From: Roseimaritima ulvae
GTDB taxonomy: Bacteria; Planctomycetota; Planctomycetia; Pirellulales; Pirellulaceae
Length of the DNA: 64,000 nt
NCBI RefSeq assembly: GCF_008065135.1
Contig: NZ_CP042914.1
Coordinates: 4,445,404 to 4,509,403, forward strand
Reading direction: 5' to 3'
Shown: positions 24,576 to 35,506 of the stretch, one piece after another
How positions within the stretch are numbered: position 1 is the first letter of the stretch
Layout of the letters: each line of letters begins with the position of its first letter
The notes under the pieces: generated by a model
Databases searched by the model: none
Told to the model about the DNA's origin: nothing
The model's input: only the letters and a program-made list of their open reading frames with translations
Program-made: the position numbers and the translations under genes

Positions 24576-25004
24576 GCAGTGCTATCAAGTCAGCTGCCTC
24601 CTAATGCGTGGGGCTAATCGACGCAGCGGCGTCCACCGCGGCGAGCTCTCGCCGTCCCCCGGTGGTTGCTCGCCAGAACCCCTCGAGGGCGAAAACATTT
24701 CACCATTTTGCGATTTTTTTCGGCCCCGCATCGCCCTGACCGCGAACGCGGACGGCCATCGCTCCCATGACGGCCCCAATCAGCGGCGACCGGAACGCCC
24801 TTGCAGCAACAACAAGGGCACCTGATGCCCCGCGAGTTTGATACGGCGGGAGCAACTCCCCTTGTGGGTGGTGACAACCAAGGGGCCCCGGTCAGCGCTG
24901 ATCAAGCGGCGATGCGTGCTGACCGCCTTTGTTGGCGGCGGCGAATCTGGTAGAAAACCCTCTCCCGCGGTGATTACGTGCGTCGCGGTTTCTTTTTTAG
25001 AACT

Positions 25005-25026
25005 GCTTGTGAAATTTTTCACAAGC
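25005..25026. promoter_or_regulatory. 22-bp palindrome upstream of nqrA, candidate operator
   Basis: GCTTGTGAAA-TT-TTTCACAAGC: perfect 10-bp arms around two bases, ending 33 bp before the nqrA ATG. It has the size and symmetry of a dimeric regulator site, with TGTGA/TCACA half-sites as in CRP/FNR-family operators. It is not followed by a T-run, so a terminator is unlikely. Confidence 0.5.
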
Positions 25027-25059
25027 CTTTTGTGGTGGTTCCGGGACGAGCATTCATTC

Positions 25060-26397
25060 ATGACCGTAATCAAAAAAGGCCTCAACCTACCGATCACCGG
25101 TTCGCCCGAGCAGCGGATTGAGTTGGCGCCGCACGCCGCTCAGGTCGCGCTATGGGGCGACGACTATGTTGGTATGCGGCCCACGATGTTGGTGCAGCCG
25201 GGCGATCGCGTGAAGCTGGGTCAACCGATCTTTACCGACAAGAAAACCGAAGGTGTGACTTACACAGCGCCGGCGGCCGGCACGGTGTCCGCGGTCAATC
25301 GCGGTGCCAAGCGTAAGTTTTTGTCACTGGTGATCGACGTCGATGGAGATGAGGCCGTCGATTTTGGTGGCAGCGACGTGCAAGCGATGAGCCGCGACGC
25401 GGTGGTCGAAAAGTTGACCGAAAGTGGACTCTGGCCGGCCTTTCGGACTCGGCCCTATGGTCGTATTCCCTCGCCTGCCAGTCAGCCGCATTCGATCTTT
25501 GTGCAGGCTATCGATACCAATCCTTTGGCTGCCGATCCGGTCGTCGTGCTGGCCGAGCGTAACGAAGAGTTTGTGCTGGGGCTGCTGGCAATTCAAAAGC
25601 TGACCGAAGGCACGACCTACGTTTGCAAAACCCCCAAGGCGGAAATCCCCGGTGACGGAGTAAAGGGCGTTCGCGTCGAAACCTTCGACGGTCCTCATCC
25701 CGCGGGCTTGCCGGGCACCCACATTCATAATTTGGATCCGGTCGGCCCGAACAAGACAGTTTGGTACATCAACTACCAGGACGTGGCGGCCATCGGGTCG
25801 TTGTTGCAGTCCGGCCGTATCGATAATCGCCGCGTGATCTCGTTGGCCGGTCCGTTGGTCAAACAGCCACGGTTGTTGGAAACGCGATTGGGTGCGGCGA
25901 TCGACGCTCTGGTGGAGGGACAGTTGGATGAGTCCCGCACGCCGCGGATTATCTCTGGATCGGTGCTGCATGGCCGCAAGGTCGATTCCGACGCTCGCTT
26001 CCTGACCCGCTACGCCAACCAGATTTCGGTCATCGAAGAAGGGGATCACCGCGAGTTCTTGGGCTGGCAGAAACCCGGCTTAGACAAGTTCTCGACGACT
26101 CGCGTGTTTGCCTCGGCGGCGCTCAAAGACAAGAAGTTTGACTTCACCAGCACGACCCACGGCAGCGAGCGGGCGATGGTTCCGCTGGGCACCTACGAGC
26201 AGGTGATGCCGCTGGACATTTTGGCAACTCAACTGCTGCGGGCATTGATCGTCCGCGATACCGAACAAGCTCAGTTACTCGGTGCGCTCGAGTTGGAAGA
26301 AGAAGATTTGGCGCTGTGTACGTTCGTTTGCCCCGGCAAGTACGAGTACGGCACCATCCTTCGCGACAACCTGACCACCATCGAACACGAAGGTTAA
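25060..26397 (+). CDS. nqrA: Na+-translocating NADH:quinone reductase subunit A
   Basis: 445 aa, the usual NqrA length. The conserved start [18 protein letters not shown] is followed by a block matching the family ([34 protein letters not shown]) and later [23 protein letters not shown] and the C-terminal CPGKYEYG. NqrA is the cytoplasmic quinone-binding subunit of the sodium pump. An upstream in-frame ATG at 24838 would add 74 non-family residues and is rejected. It is the first gene of nqrABCDEF-apbE-nqrM; nqrB starts 4 bp after its stop. Confidence 0.96.
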   Translation: MTVIKKGLNLPITGSPEQRIELAPHAAQVALWGDDYVGMRPTMLVQPGDRVKLGQPIFTDKKTEGVTYTAPAAGTVSAVNRGAKRKFLSLVIDVDGDEAVDFGGSDVQAMSRDAVVEKLTESGLWPAFRTRPYGRIPSPASQPHSIFVQAIDTNPLAADPVVVLAERNEEFVLGLLAIQKLTEGTTYVCKTPKAEIPGDGVKGVRVETFDGPHPAGLPGTHIHNLDPVGPNKTVWYINYQDVAAIGSLLQSGRIDNRRVISLAGPLVKQPRLLETRLGAAIDALVEGQLDESRTPRIISGSVLHGRKVDSDARFLTRYANQISVIEEGDHREFLGWQKPGLDKFSTTRVFASAALKDKKFDFTSTTHGSERAMVPLGTYEQVMPLDILATQLLRALIVRDTEQAQLLGALELEEEDLALCTFVCPGKYEYGTILRDNLTTIEHEG

Positions 26398-26401
26398 GCC
26401 G

Positions 26402-27688
26402 ATGCAAGCACTGCGCGATATTCTGGACAAAGTCCATCCGCATTTTGCCGAGGGAGGCCTGTTGGAAAAGGCCTACCCGGTATACGAAGCGCTCGACACG
26501 TTTCTTTACACTCCCGGCGAAACCGCCACGGGCGCGACACACGTCCGCGATGCGATCGACCTCAAACGCATGATGATCACGGTCGTCCTGGCGTTGATTC
26601 CGGTGACCCTGTTTGGGATGTGGAATGTTGGTTACCAAGCCAATCTTTCGCTCCAAGCAATGGAGCAGGCCGAAGTCGAAGTGGAGCAGGATTGGCATCA
26701 CGCCGTCCATAACTACATCGGGTTCGAGAACGACCCGGCCAACCATCTGGACAACTTTATTCTGGGTGCCATTTTCTTCATCCCCATCTATACGGTCTGC
26801 ATGTTTGTGGGGGGCCACGTGGAAATGGTGTTCAGTGTGATCCGGGGGCACGAAATCAATGAAGGCTTCCTGGTTACGGGATTATTGTTCCCGCTGACTC
26901 TGCCGGCATCGATACCACTGTGGCAGGTGGCCGTAGGGATTGCCTTTGGCGTGATCGTGGCCAAAGAAGTATTTGGCGGTACCGGCCGCAACTTCTTGAA
27001 CGTAGCTTTAACGGCTCGGGCATACCTGTACTTTGCTCACGCCGGTGACATCAGCGGCGACAAAGTGTGGACGGCGGTGGACGGTTTCAGTGGCCCCACG
27101 CCGCTGGGAGCTTTGGCGATTTCGCCTCCGGCCGAAAGCGTCGAAACCACGTTAAGTACGATTCAATATGCGTACGCGTCCAACACCGCGACGGGAGTGG
27201 CCGAAGCACCGGTCAGCTGGATGTCGGCCTTCCTGGGCACGATCCAGGGCTGCGTCGGCGAGACCAGCGCGTTGTTGTGCATCGTCGGGGCCTTGATCTT
27301 GATCGCCGCGGGCATCGGTTCCTGGCGAATCATGTTGAGCGTGATCCTGGGCACCTTGGCGACCTCGTTGTTGATGAATCAGGTCAGCAGCGACACCAAC
27401 CCGATGTTCGCCGTCCCGTTCCACTGGCACATGGTGATTGGCGGGCTGGCCTTTGGGCTGGTGTATATGGCAACCGACCCGGTGAGTGCGTCGATGACCA
27501 ATACTGGAAAATGGTTTTATGGTGGCCTGATCGGCTTAATGACGGTGTTGATCCGCGTGGTCAATCCGGCGTTCCCCGAAGGCGTGATGCTGGCGATTCT
27601 GTTTGGGAACGTATTCGCTCCCCTGATCGACTATTTCGTAATGCAAATCAATATTCGACGGAGGGTGGCTCGCTATGAAACAGCGTGA
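26402..27688 (+). CDS. nqrB: Na+-translocating NADH:quinone reductase subunit B
   Basis: A 428-aa membrane subunit that carries covalent FMN and, in characterised enzymes, riboflavin. It starts [19 protein letters not shown], with about ten hydrophobic helices. The FMN attachment region reads [12 protein letters not shown] with Thr at about residue 233; the usual SGAT is SGPT here, but the acceptor Thr is kept. The last codons overlap nqrC by 14 bp, implying coupling. Confidence 0.96.
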   Translation: MQALRDILDKVHPHFAEGGLLEKAYPVYEALDTFLYTPGETATGATHVRDAIDLKRMMITVVLALIPVTLFGMWNVGYQANLSLQAMEQAEVEVEQDWHHAVHNYIGFENDPANHLDNFILGAIFFIPIYTVCMFVGGHVEMVFSVIRGHEINEGFLVTGLLFPLTLPASIPLWQVAVGIAFGVIVAKEVFGGTGRNFLNVALTARAYLYFAHAGDISGDKVWTAVDGFSGPTPLGALAISPPAESVETTLSTIQYAYASNTATGVAEAPVSWMSAFLGTIQGCVGETSALLCIVGALILIAAGIGSWRIMLSVILGTLATSLLMNQVSSDTNPMFAVPFHWHMVIGGLAFGLVYMATDPVSASMTNTGKWFYGGLIGLMTVLIRVVNPAFPEGVMLAILFGNVFAPLIDYFVMQINIRRRVARYETA

Positions 27689-28625
27689 CTCATTGCAATA
27701 CACTATCGGCGTCGCGCTGGCGCTGTGTGTGGTCTGCTCGCTTAGCGTGAGCGCCGCGTATGTGTTCCTGAAACCTCGGCAAGATGCCAACAAGCTGCTC
27801 GACCGCCAGCGAAACATCGTCGACGCGGCTGGCTTGGCCGATGACGAGCTGGGGATCTCAGCGTCGGAGCTGACCCGCGATCAGGTTGAAGAACTCTACC
27901 GAGTCGTGGAAGAACGTTTCGTCGACCTTCGCAGCGGCAACTACACCACCGAAGTCGACAAGGACTACGATCCGCGTGAAGTCGTCAACAACAGCGAAGA
28001 GCAATACATCGAGGCACTTCCTGAAGGTATCAAGAACCCCTTGGGTACCGACCTTCGCGAACGCATCGTGCGGGTCTACCTGATCAAAGATTTTAAAGAC
28101 GACAGTGTTGTCAAGCAGGTCGTGTTGCCGGTTTACGGTAAGGGCTTGTGGTCGACCCTGTACGGCTACTTGGCATTGAAGAAGGACATCGAAACCGTAC
28201 AAGGTTTGACGTTCTACGAGCACGGCGAAACGCCCGGTTTGGGCGGCGAAGTCGACAACGTCAACTGGAAGGCTCAGTGGGTCGGCCGCGAGGTGTTTGG
28301 TGACTCCGGTGAACCCGAGTTGGGCGTCAGCAAGGGCCCCGCGCCCAGCGACAACCCCTATTTGGTTGACGGATTATCCGGGGCCACGATCACCAGCAAC
28401 GGCGTGACCGATCTGCTGCGATACTGGGTCAGCGACAACGCCTACGGCCCGTATTTGGAAAAGTTGAAAACCGAACTGGCTGGTGGCGAGCCGGTGCCCA
28501 CCACGGCCGGTGAAGATCCGGGCCCCGCCCCCGCGGATGACGCATCCGACGGTGATCAATCCGACGACGAAATTCCCGTTGTCGAACGCAAAAAACCCGC
28601 TGCGACGGAAGGAGAGGCCGAATAA
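27675..28625 (+). CDS. nqrC: Na+-translocating NADH:quinone reductase subunit C
   Basis: 316 aa, longer than typical NqrC (about 260) because of an acidic C-terminal extension ([21 protein letters not shown]). One N-terminal membrane helix ([18 protein letters not shown]) anchors a periplasmic FMN-binding domain. The flavinylation motif SGATITS has its acceptor Thr at about residue 238. Also visible are [14 protein letters not shown] and [15 protein letters not shown] would be attached by the ApbE encoded downstream. It overlaps nqrB, and nqrD starts 3 bp after the stop. Confidence 0.95.
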   Translation: MKQRDSLQYTIGVALALCVVCSLSVSAAYVFLKPRQDANKLLDRQRNIVDAAGLADDELGISASELTRDQVEELYRVVEERFVDLRSGNYTTEVDKDYDPREVVNNSEEQYIEALPEGIKNPLGTDLRERIVRVYLIKDFKDDSVVKQVVLPVYGKGLWSTLYGYLALKKDIETVQGLTFYEHGETPGLGGEVDNVNWKAQWVGREVFGDSGEPELGVSKGPAPSDNPYLVDGLSGATITSNGVTDLLRYWVSDNAYGPYLEKLKTELAGGEPVPTTAGEDPGPAPADDASDGDQSDDEIPVVERKKPAATEGEAE

Positions 28626-28628
28626 GCC

Positions 28629-29258
<630 letters not shown>

Positions 29259-29263
29259 GAGCC

Positions 29264-29907
<644 letters not shown>

Positions 29908-29908
<1 letters not shown>

Positions 29909-29935
29909 TCCGCCTTGTACACAAGGTGCGCGGAC
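29908..29935 (+). other. Intercistronic hairpin between nqrE and nqrF
   Basis: GTCCGC and GCGGAC enclose an inner CTTGT-AC-ACAAG stem, beginning at the last base of the nqrE stop codon. A T-run (29962-29968) follows about 27 bp later. It is not a canonical terminator and could be an mRNA processing or stability element tuning NqrF relative to NqrA-E. Confidence 0.5.
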
Positions 29936-30005
29936 GAGCCGAATCGAGCCGTATTGAATTAGATTTTTTTGTCGCTTGCTTACCAGCTAACGCGGATAGA
30001 GTTTG

Positions 30006-31235
30006 ATGGACGCATTGATTATTACCTTTGGCGTGCTGATGTTCACTCTGGTGATCTTGGCATTGGTGTTGCTGATTTTGGCTGCCAAAAAACAGCTGGT
30101 CCCCTCCGGCCCCGTGAAGATCACGATCAATCACCAGAAAGAAGTCGAAGTTCCCGCCGGCGGTAAACTGCTGGGCGCCCTGGCCGATGCCGGCGTGTTC
30201 GTTTCCAGTGCCTGTGGCGGCGGCGGCACCTGTGCTCAGTGCGAAGTGCACGTCACCAAAGGCGGTGGCGACATCCTGGCCACCGAAAAGAACCACATCA
30301 CTCCCAAGGAAGCTCGTGAAGGCAAACGCCTGAGCTGCCAAGTGGCCGTCAAGCAGGACATGGAAGTCGAGGTTCCGCCGGAAGCCTTCGACACCAAGAA
30401 GTGGAAGTGTAAGGTTCGCAGCAACGACAACGTGGCTACGTTCATCAAAGAACTGGTGCTGGAATTGCCCGCTGGCGAAGAGGTGGCGTTCCAAGCGGGC
30501 GGTTACATCCAAATCGAATGTCCGCCGCACACCGTCCATTACAAAGACTTTGATATCGATCCCCGGTTCCACGAGGACTGGGACAAATACAATATTTGGA
30601 AGTACGTCTCCAAGGTCGAAGAACCCGTCGTGCGGGCCTATTCGATGGCCAACTATCCCGGCGAACAGGGCATCATCATGCTGAATGTGCGTGTTGCCAG
30701 CCCTCCGCCACGAGCGCCCGAAGGCACCCCGCCAGGTAAGATGTCCAGCTACATCTTTAACCTCAAACCCGGTGATGAAGTCACCATCAGCGGTCCCTAC
30801 GGTGAATTCTTCATCAAAGACACTAAAGCGGAAATGGTCTACATCGGAGGTGGAGCCGGGATGGCGCCGCTGCGTAGCCATATCTTCGAATTGTTCAAAC
30901 GCGGCAAGACCGACCGCAAGGTTTCGTACTGGTACGGCGGACGCAGCAGCCGCGAATTGTTCTATGTCGATCACTTCCGCAAGATCGAAGAGGACTTCCC
31001 GAACTTCAAGTTCAACATCGCACTCAGTGAACCGCTGCCGGAAGATAACTGGACCGGCTACGTGGGCTTCATCCACCAGGTGTTGCTGGAAAACTACCTT
31101 AAGGACCATCCCGCGCCCGAAGACATCGAGTACTACATCTGTGGTCCGCCGATGATGAACGCGGCCGTGTTTAAGATGTTGGATGATCTGGGTGTGGAAC
31201 CCGAAAACATCGCCTACGACGACTTCGGCGGATAA
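30006..31235 (+). CDS. nqrF: Na+-translocating NADH:quinone reductase subunit F
   Basis: A 409-aa NADH-oxidising entry subunit. One N-terminal membrane helix ([18 protein letters not shown]) is followed by a ferredoxin-like 2Fe-2S domain with [10 protein letters not shown] (about residues 69-78) and a later Cys in LSCQV, then a ferredoxin-reductase domain. The FAD motif is RAYSMANYP, and NADH-binding segments are [13 protein letters not shown] and [12 protein letters not shown], ending YDDFGG. The ATG at 30006 is preferred over an adjacent TTG. The long insert before the FAD motif is typical of NqrF. Confidence 0.96.
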   Translation: MDALIITFGVLMFTLVILALVLLILAAKKQLVPSGPVKITINHQKEVEVPAGGKLLGALADAGVFVSSACGGGGTCAQCEVHVTKGGGDILATEKNHITPKEAREGKRLSCQVAVKQDMEVEVPPEAFDTKKWKCKVRSNDNVATFIKELVLELPAGEEVAFQAGGYIQIECPPHTVHYKDFDIDPRFHEDWDKYNIWKYVSKVEEPVVRAYSMANYPGEQGIIMLNVRVASPPPRAPEGTPPGKMSSYIFNLKPGDEVTISGPYGEFFIKDTKAEMVYIGGGAGMAPLRSHIFELFKRGKTDRKVSYWYGGRSSRELFYVDHFRKIEEDFPNFKFNIALSEPLPEDNWTGYVGFIHQVLLENYLKDHPAPEDIEYYICGPPMMNAAVFKMLDDLGVEPENIAYDDFGG

Positions 31236-31246
31236 GTCCGTTGTAC

Positions 31247-31290
31247 TTCACCCTCCCTCTGGGCGGGTCGAGCGTCAGCGAGGGGAGGGC
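31247..31290 (+). repeat. Fragment of the composite intergenic repeat
   Basis: CTTCACCCTCCCTCTGGGCGGGTCGAGCGTCAGCGAGGGGAGGG, matching 3056-3102 with several changes. It sits between nqrF and apbE, so the repeat is tolerated within the transcription unit, or splits it. Confidence 0.7.
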
Positions 31291-31367
31291 GGCGTGGGAC
31301 CGAATCAGTGGTCTCCGATCGGACAGCGTCCATCTCAACCTTTTTAGATGCCAGGACACGCAGCTTT

Positions 31368-32444
31368 ATGAACGTCCCCTGCTGCAAAACGCTATTTTCG
31401 ATCGCTCTGCTGTTTGCGGTGGGGTGCGAGCGGTCACAAGAACACGGCGACGCTGCGGCGCCGTCCGATACAGCAGCGGCAGCGGGCGAACAAGCAGCCG
31501 CTGGGGCGGTGACCGTCGTCGAGGCCTACGGCCGCACGATGGGCACGACCTATTCCGTCAAGATCGCCAATCCACCGTCGACTCTGCCCGAGGATTGGCG
31601 GCTGCAAATCGATGCCGAACTGCGCCGCGTCAACGACCAAATGTCGACCTATCTGAAGTCCTCGGAGCTGAGTCGCTTTAACCAATCCGACTCGACCGAT
31701 TGGTTTGCCGTATCGTCCGATACAGCCGAAGTGGTTTCGTACGCCCTGGAAGTGTCGCAACAAACCGAAGGTGCCTTTGACGTCACGGTGGCCCCGCTGG
31801 TGAACGCCTGGAGTTTTGGTCCGGACGAACGCACCCAGCAGGTGCCCTCGGACCAGCGGCTCGCCGAAATTCGCCAGCGGATCGGCTATCAACACCTACA
31901 GGCTCGGATGGAACCGCCGGGTTTACGAAAGGCGATTCCCGAGCTGACCGTGGACCTGTCGGCAATCGCCAAAGGGCACGGCGTGGACCGGATCGTGGAA
32001 TTGCTGAGCGGCCTCGACGCAGAGCACGTATTTGTGGAAATCGGCGGCGAAGTCCGCGTGACCGGTGGCCGCGTGGACCGTCCGTGGGGCGTCGGCATTC
32101 AACAACCCGATGGCGCTCCCAGCGAAGTCCTGGTGGCCTTGCCACTGTCCGATGGAGCGGTGGCCACCTCGGGGGATTACCGAAACTTCTTTGACGCCGA
32201 CGGCCAGCGTTATTCCCATACCATCGATCCTCGCAGCGGCAAACCGATCTCGCATCCGCTGGCCTCGGTGTCGGTTCGTGCGAACAATTGCATGATGGCC
32301 GATGCCTGGGCCACCGCCATCAATGTGCTTGGTAAACAAGCGGGCTTGGAAACGGCTCAACGCATGAACCTAGATGTCATGCTGATCACCCGTCAGGGCG
32401 ATCGGTATGAGTCGATACGCACGGGGGTTTTTGATGAGCTTTAG
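31368..32444 (+). CDS. apbE: FAD:protein FMN transferase ApbE (lipoprotein)
   Basis: A 358-aa Mg-dependent flavinyltransferase that moves FMN from FAD onto Thr of NqrB and NqrC. It starts MNVPCCKTLFSIALLFAVGC, a lipoprotein signal with Cys at about residue 20. The mature part has the family landmarks GRTMGTTYSVKI, VSQQTEGAFDVTVAPLVNAW (FAD region), DLSAIAKGHGVDRI, EIGGEVRVTGG, the HTIDPRSGKPI metal/FAD motif and MMADAWATAINVLG. The gene overlaps nqrM by 11 bp. Starts upstream lack the lipobox context and are rejected. Its place after nqrF fits its job. Confidence 0.95.
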   Translation: MNVPCCKTLFSIALLFAVGCERSQEHGDAAAPSDTAAAAGEQAAAGAVTVVEAYGRTMGTTYSVKIANPPSTLPEDWRLQIDAELRRVNDQMSTYLKSSELSRFNQSDSTDWFAVSSDTAEVVSYALEVSQQTEGAFDVTVAPLVNAWSFGPDERTQQVPSDQRLAEIRQRIGYQHLQARMEPPGLRKAIPELTVDLSAIAKGHGVDRIVELLSGLDAEHVFVEIGGEVRVTGGRVDRPWGVGIQQPDGAPSEVLVALPLSDGAVATSGDYRNFFDADGQRYSHTIDPRSGKPISHPLASVSVRANNCMMADAWATAINVLGKQAGLETAQRMNLDVMLITRQGDRYESIRTGVFDEL

Positions 32445-32670
32445 CGTGATGTTCTTAGTGGCCGGGATTACCTTTGCCGCTTTCCTGATTGTAATCGCCG
32501 GGATGGCTGTGGGCGTGCTGTTCGGCCGCCGCTCGATTAGCGGTTCCTGCGGCGGCTTAGCCAATCAAACCGACGCCGAAGGCAACACCAGTTGCAGCTT
32601 GTGCGAAAACCCCAGCGAGGCATGTCGCGAATTGAAGTCGCGAATGCAAACTCCAGCCGACGCCGAGTAG
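32434..32670 (+). CDS. nqrM: Na+-NQR maturation protein NqrM
   Basis: A 78-aa protein. An N-terminal membrane helix (FSVMFLVAGITFAAFLIVIAG) is followed by RRSISGSCGG and a CSLCENPSEAC segment, giving the four conserved Cys of NqrM, which is thought to deliver iron for the NqrD/NqrE intramembrane centre. The start MSFSVMF overlaps the end of apbE by 11 bp, so translation is probably coupled. An ORF extension to 32407 lies inside apbE and is rejected. It is the last gene of the nqr unit. Confidence 0.9.
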   Translation: MSFSVMFLVAGITFAAFLIVIAGMAVGVLFGRRSISGSCGGLANQTDAEGNTSCSLCENPSEACRELKSRMQTPADAE

Positions 32671-32765
32671 CACGCGGGGGTGTCTAGCGTGCGAGGCTTG
32701 CAGAGGCGTTTGACGTGAAGCCTTTGCACGGGGCCTTACGAGTTCAAGTGTGTGAGTGAACAAGA

Positions 32766-32818
32766 CTTGGCTTTATCGTGGGGACGCGAGCGAATTCCAG
32801 CCGCCCCTCCCCAAATAT
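32766..32818 (-). repeat. Decayed fragment of the 225-bp MITE-like element
   Basis: GGCTTTATCGTGGG, ACGCGAGCGAATTCC and the following CCCCTCCCC run match the right half of the element (compare 24251-24296) with a few substitutions, after which similarity stops at the hairpin. It lies in the 327-bp gap between nqrM and the PilZ gene; the rest of that gap shows nothing clear. Confidence 0.65.
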
Positions 32819-32997
32819 TTTGCGCATTACGTCCTCAGCTGGTTCATCGTTGCAATCGGCGCAGCCGCTAAACTCCCTGCGACCGAATACGTGTAGCCCA
32901 TTATTGGTTCACTTTCTGCACCCCCTCACACGTGCTTCCAGACCATTGCGTCGTAGGCTTGTTTGTTGGAACCTTACCCCCCAAGCGAAGGCTAGTG

Positions 32998-33642
32998 ATG
33001 ACCAGCACGAATGATTCTTCCGGACGACTGCAAGACCGTTTTGCGGTGGATGCAACTTCCCCTGTGCCGGTCTGGGTGGCCGCGGGCATGCACTGGAACG
33101 AAGCCGCGATCGTGGGCCGGTTGAGTGACATCAGTGCTTCGGGATGTCAGTTGCAGACCACGCAGTGTCTGCCCAACGAATCGAGCACGGTGATTACTAA
33201 AATCGAGAAACCGGAACAAGCTTTCAGCATGGAAGCCGCCGCTCGAGTGTGTTGGGCTCGGCAGACCCGCGTCGGCCAGTTCGCATACGGACTTCGCTTT
33301 CGCCGCCCCCTGCCCGACGTGGTCCTGCAATCGATGGTGATGCGAGGCATTGTGACCCGTCGCGACAACGATCGGCAACCGATTCAGATTCCCGCCGAAT
33401 TACACCGGCAACTGGTTTCCGGCAAGCCGATGCAGGCCATGATCGCCAATGTTTCCGAAGGCGGCCTGCAGTTGCTGACCGCTGCATCGTTAGAGATCGG
33501 CGAACGACTATTGGCCCGGCTGGACAATGGTCGCTCCTCGATGCTTCGCGTCGTCTGGACGATGGCCCAGGACAACAAGTTTCGCGTCGGCTGTGCGTTT
33601 TTGAATGTAGCCTCCAAGAACGCCATCCATCACGCGGCTTAG
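32998..33642 (+). CDS. Protein with two PilZ-like domains
   Basis: 214 aa. The first half has DRFAVDA and LSDISASGCQLQT, and the second half RRDNDRQPIQIP and IANVSEGGLQLLT. Each has an Arg-rich entry and a (D/N)xSxxG motif, the hallmark of c-di-GMP-binding PilZ domains. The N-terminal Arg motif is incomplete in the first copy, so ligand binding may rest on the second. No membrane segment. The ATG at 32998 follows AAGCGAAGG; an upstream frame to 32932 has no support. It overlaps the convergent sulfite reductase gene by 4 bp. Confidence 0.78.
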   Translation: MTSTNDSSGRLQDRFAVDATSPVPVWVAAGMHWNEAAIVGRLSDISASGCQLQTTQCLPNESSTVITKIEKPEQAFSMEAAARVCWARQTRVGQFAYGLRFRRPLPDVVLQSMVMRGIVTRRDNDRQPIQIPAELHRQLVSGKPMQAMIANVSEGGLQLLTAASLEIGERLLARLDNGRSSMLRVVWTMAQDNKFRVGCAFLNVASKNAIHHAA

Positions 33643-35360
33643 GGCTTGGGCGCTTCTTCGGCCATGCGTTCCAGTTCGTCGCGGCCCACGCGAGCGCAAA
33701 AATCGCCCATCGTCTCGTTGTCTTGTCGATTGGCTTTGAAGGCCGCAAACACCGCGATCAGTTCGCTCGGCACGTCCGCTTCGGCGACCTTCTCTTTGTA
33801 TTGGTAGTTTAGTCGCGTGCCCAGCAAGGCACCGCCTGCAAACACGCGGTACTTGCCTTTGGTCTGTCCGACCAGAGCCAGGTCCGCGTTGTAAGGCCGA
33901 GCACAGCCATTGGGGCATCCGGTCATCCGCACCGTGAACTTTTCATGACTCATGCCAAGCTTCGCCAGCGGGCCTTCCAGTTGATCCATGAACTTGGGCA
34001 TGATGCGTTCGCTTTCGGTGACCGACAAGCCGCACGTGGGCAAGCCCACGCAGGCCATCGACCATCGCCGCACGTTGCTGGTGTCTTCGCTCAAGCGGAC
34101 GCCGTGGGCGCGAATGATCTCCAACAAGCGATCTTTCTGCTCCGGCTGGATGTCGCAGAAGATGATGCTCTGATGGGACGTCAGACGGATGGCCGGGTTG
34201 AGTTCCGCGGCGATCGCTCGGAAGGCCGCTTTCAGCTGCACTTGGTCGTTGTCGTACAGGCGTCCATTTTCGACGTTCAAGCCGTAGGACCAGAGGCCAT
34301 CGCCTTGCTCCTGCCAGCCCATGTGATCGTCGAACCCATGCACATCGTCTTCGGTGCAGTCCGCCAAGGCTTCGCCGAAGTACTCTTCCACCTTGCTGCG
34401 GAATTTTTCGATCCCCCAGTCGGCGATCAGATATTTCATGCGAGCGACTTTGCGATCTTCGCGATTGCCAAAATCACGCTGCACGCCAATCACGGCTTTG
34501 GCCACGTCGACCACCTGTTCGGGCCGCGCGAAGGCCATCCGCTGGGCCAGAGCCGGGAAGGTTTTGGCTGCCGAGGGAGTCATGCCCATGCCGCCGCCGA
34601 CCGAAACGTTGTAGCCGATCACTTTGCCTTCGCGGACGACAGCCAAGAAACCCAGGTCTTGAGTGTAGATGTCGATGCAGTTGTCTTCGGGCAGAGCGAT
34701 CCCGATTTTGAATTTTCGGGGCAGGTAACGCGGCCCGTAGAGCGGTTCTTCTTCCTTGGTCGGCGGCCCGCCGCCTTCGAGCGTTTTCTCGCCGGTTTCC
34801 AGGTCCGTCACCCACAGCTCGTGGTAGCCGCGAGTTTGCGGCGCCAGGGCCACGGTCAGTTCTTGGCTGAGTCGCTGCAGTTCTTCGTGCACGGTACCCA
34901 CGCGTTTGGCCGGGCAGCACATGATGTTACGGTTCACGTCGCCACAGGCGGCTAGCGTGGAGAGGTTGATTTTGTTGATGCGGTGGATCGTTTCCCGCAG
35001 ATCGCTTTTCAGGATCCCGTGCAGCTGCAGGGTTTGCCGCGTGGTGATTTTCAGCGTCGCGTTGCCGAGTTCGTCACACAGATCCAGCTGGGCGACCAAT
35101 TGCTCGGCCGTCATCCGACCGCCCGGGATACGGCAGCGCACCATGCAGGAGAAGGCTTTGTCCAAGCCCGCTTTTTTGCGTTCGATGCGGATATCACGAT
35201 CGTCTTGCTGGTAGGTTCCGTGGAACTTCAGCAGCGCGATCGACTCTTTGCCAAACGACGCGGAGTCCTGTTGAAGTTCTTCACCGATATTGCCACGCAG
35301 AAACCGACTTTCATCTTTGATTTTTTCCGCGGCGGACAATTCACGAGCATCGGTAGACAT
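33639..35360 (-). CDS. Sulfite reductase hemoprotein (nitrite/sulfite reductase family)
   Basis: A 573-aa siroheme-[4Fe-4S] enzyme reducing sulfite to sulfide for cysteine synthesis. Family landmarks: LKFHGTYQQDDRD, RQTLQLHGI, the siroheme-binding NRNIMCCPAKR, and near the C-terminus the cluster ligands in CVGLPTCGLSVTESER and TGCPNGCARPY (C-x5-C and C-x3-C). The length fits NADPH- or ferredoxin-type subunits. No flavoprotein partner lies nearby, so a ferredoxin donor is plausible, but this is inference. It is divergent from folD, with 146 bp between. Confidence 0.92.
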   Translation of the reverse strand: MSTDARELSAAEKIKDESRFLRGNIGEELQQDSASFGKESIALLKFHGTYQQDDRDIRIERKKAGLDKAFSCMVRCRIPGGRMTAEQLVAQLDLCDELGNATLKITTRQTLQLHGILKSDLRETIHRINKINLSTLAACGDVNRNIMCCPAKRVGTVHEELQRLSQELTVALAPQTRGYHELWVTDLETGEKTLEGGGPPTKEEEPLYGPRYLPRKFKIGIALPEDNCIDIYTQDLGFLAVVREGKVIGYNVSVGGGMGMTPSAAKTFPALAQRMAFARPEQVVDVAKAVIGVQRDFGNREDRKVARMKYLIADWGIEKFRSKVEEYFGEALADCTEDDVHGFDDHMGWQEQGDGLWSYGLNVENGRLYDNDQVQLKAAFRAIAAELNPAIRLTSHQSIIFCDIQPEQKDRLLEIIRAHGVRLSEDTSNVRRWSMACVGLPTCGLSVTESERIMPKFMDQLEGPLAKLGMSHEKFTVRMTGCPNGCARPYNADLALVGQTKGKYRVFAGGALLGTRLNYQYKEKVAEADVPSELIAVFAAFKANRQDNETMGDFCARVGRDELERMAEEAPKP

Positions 35361-35506
35361 AAACTGGGTAAACCTTCAGTGGCGGTAACAAATACTTTGC
35401 TTGGCAATATATCGGGATTGGGGAAAGCCTACCATGCCGGTTTCCCGTTACTCCCCGGCTCGGTAGGGTACGCGTTTGGTTGTCCTACCATCCTGGGGAG
35501 AGCTTC

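Noticed and set aside
24576-25004. Possible riboswitch or leader RNA upstream of nqrA
   Set aside because: A GGTCAGC...GCTGACC pairing is visible around 24890-24930, but no known riboswitch pattern could be matched.
24838-25059. N-terminal extension of NqrA by 74 residues
   Set aside because: The extension contains the palindrome and leader sequence and does not match NqrA; the family start is at 25060.
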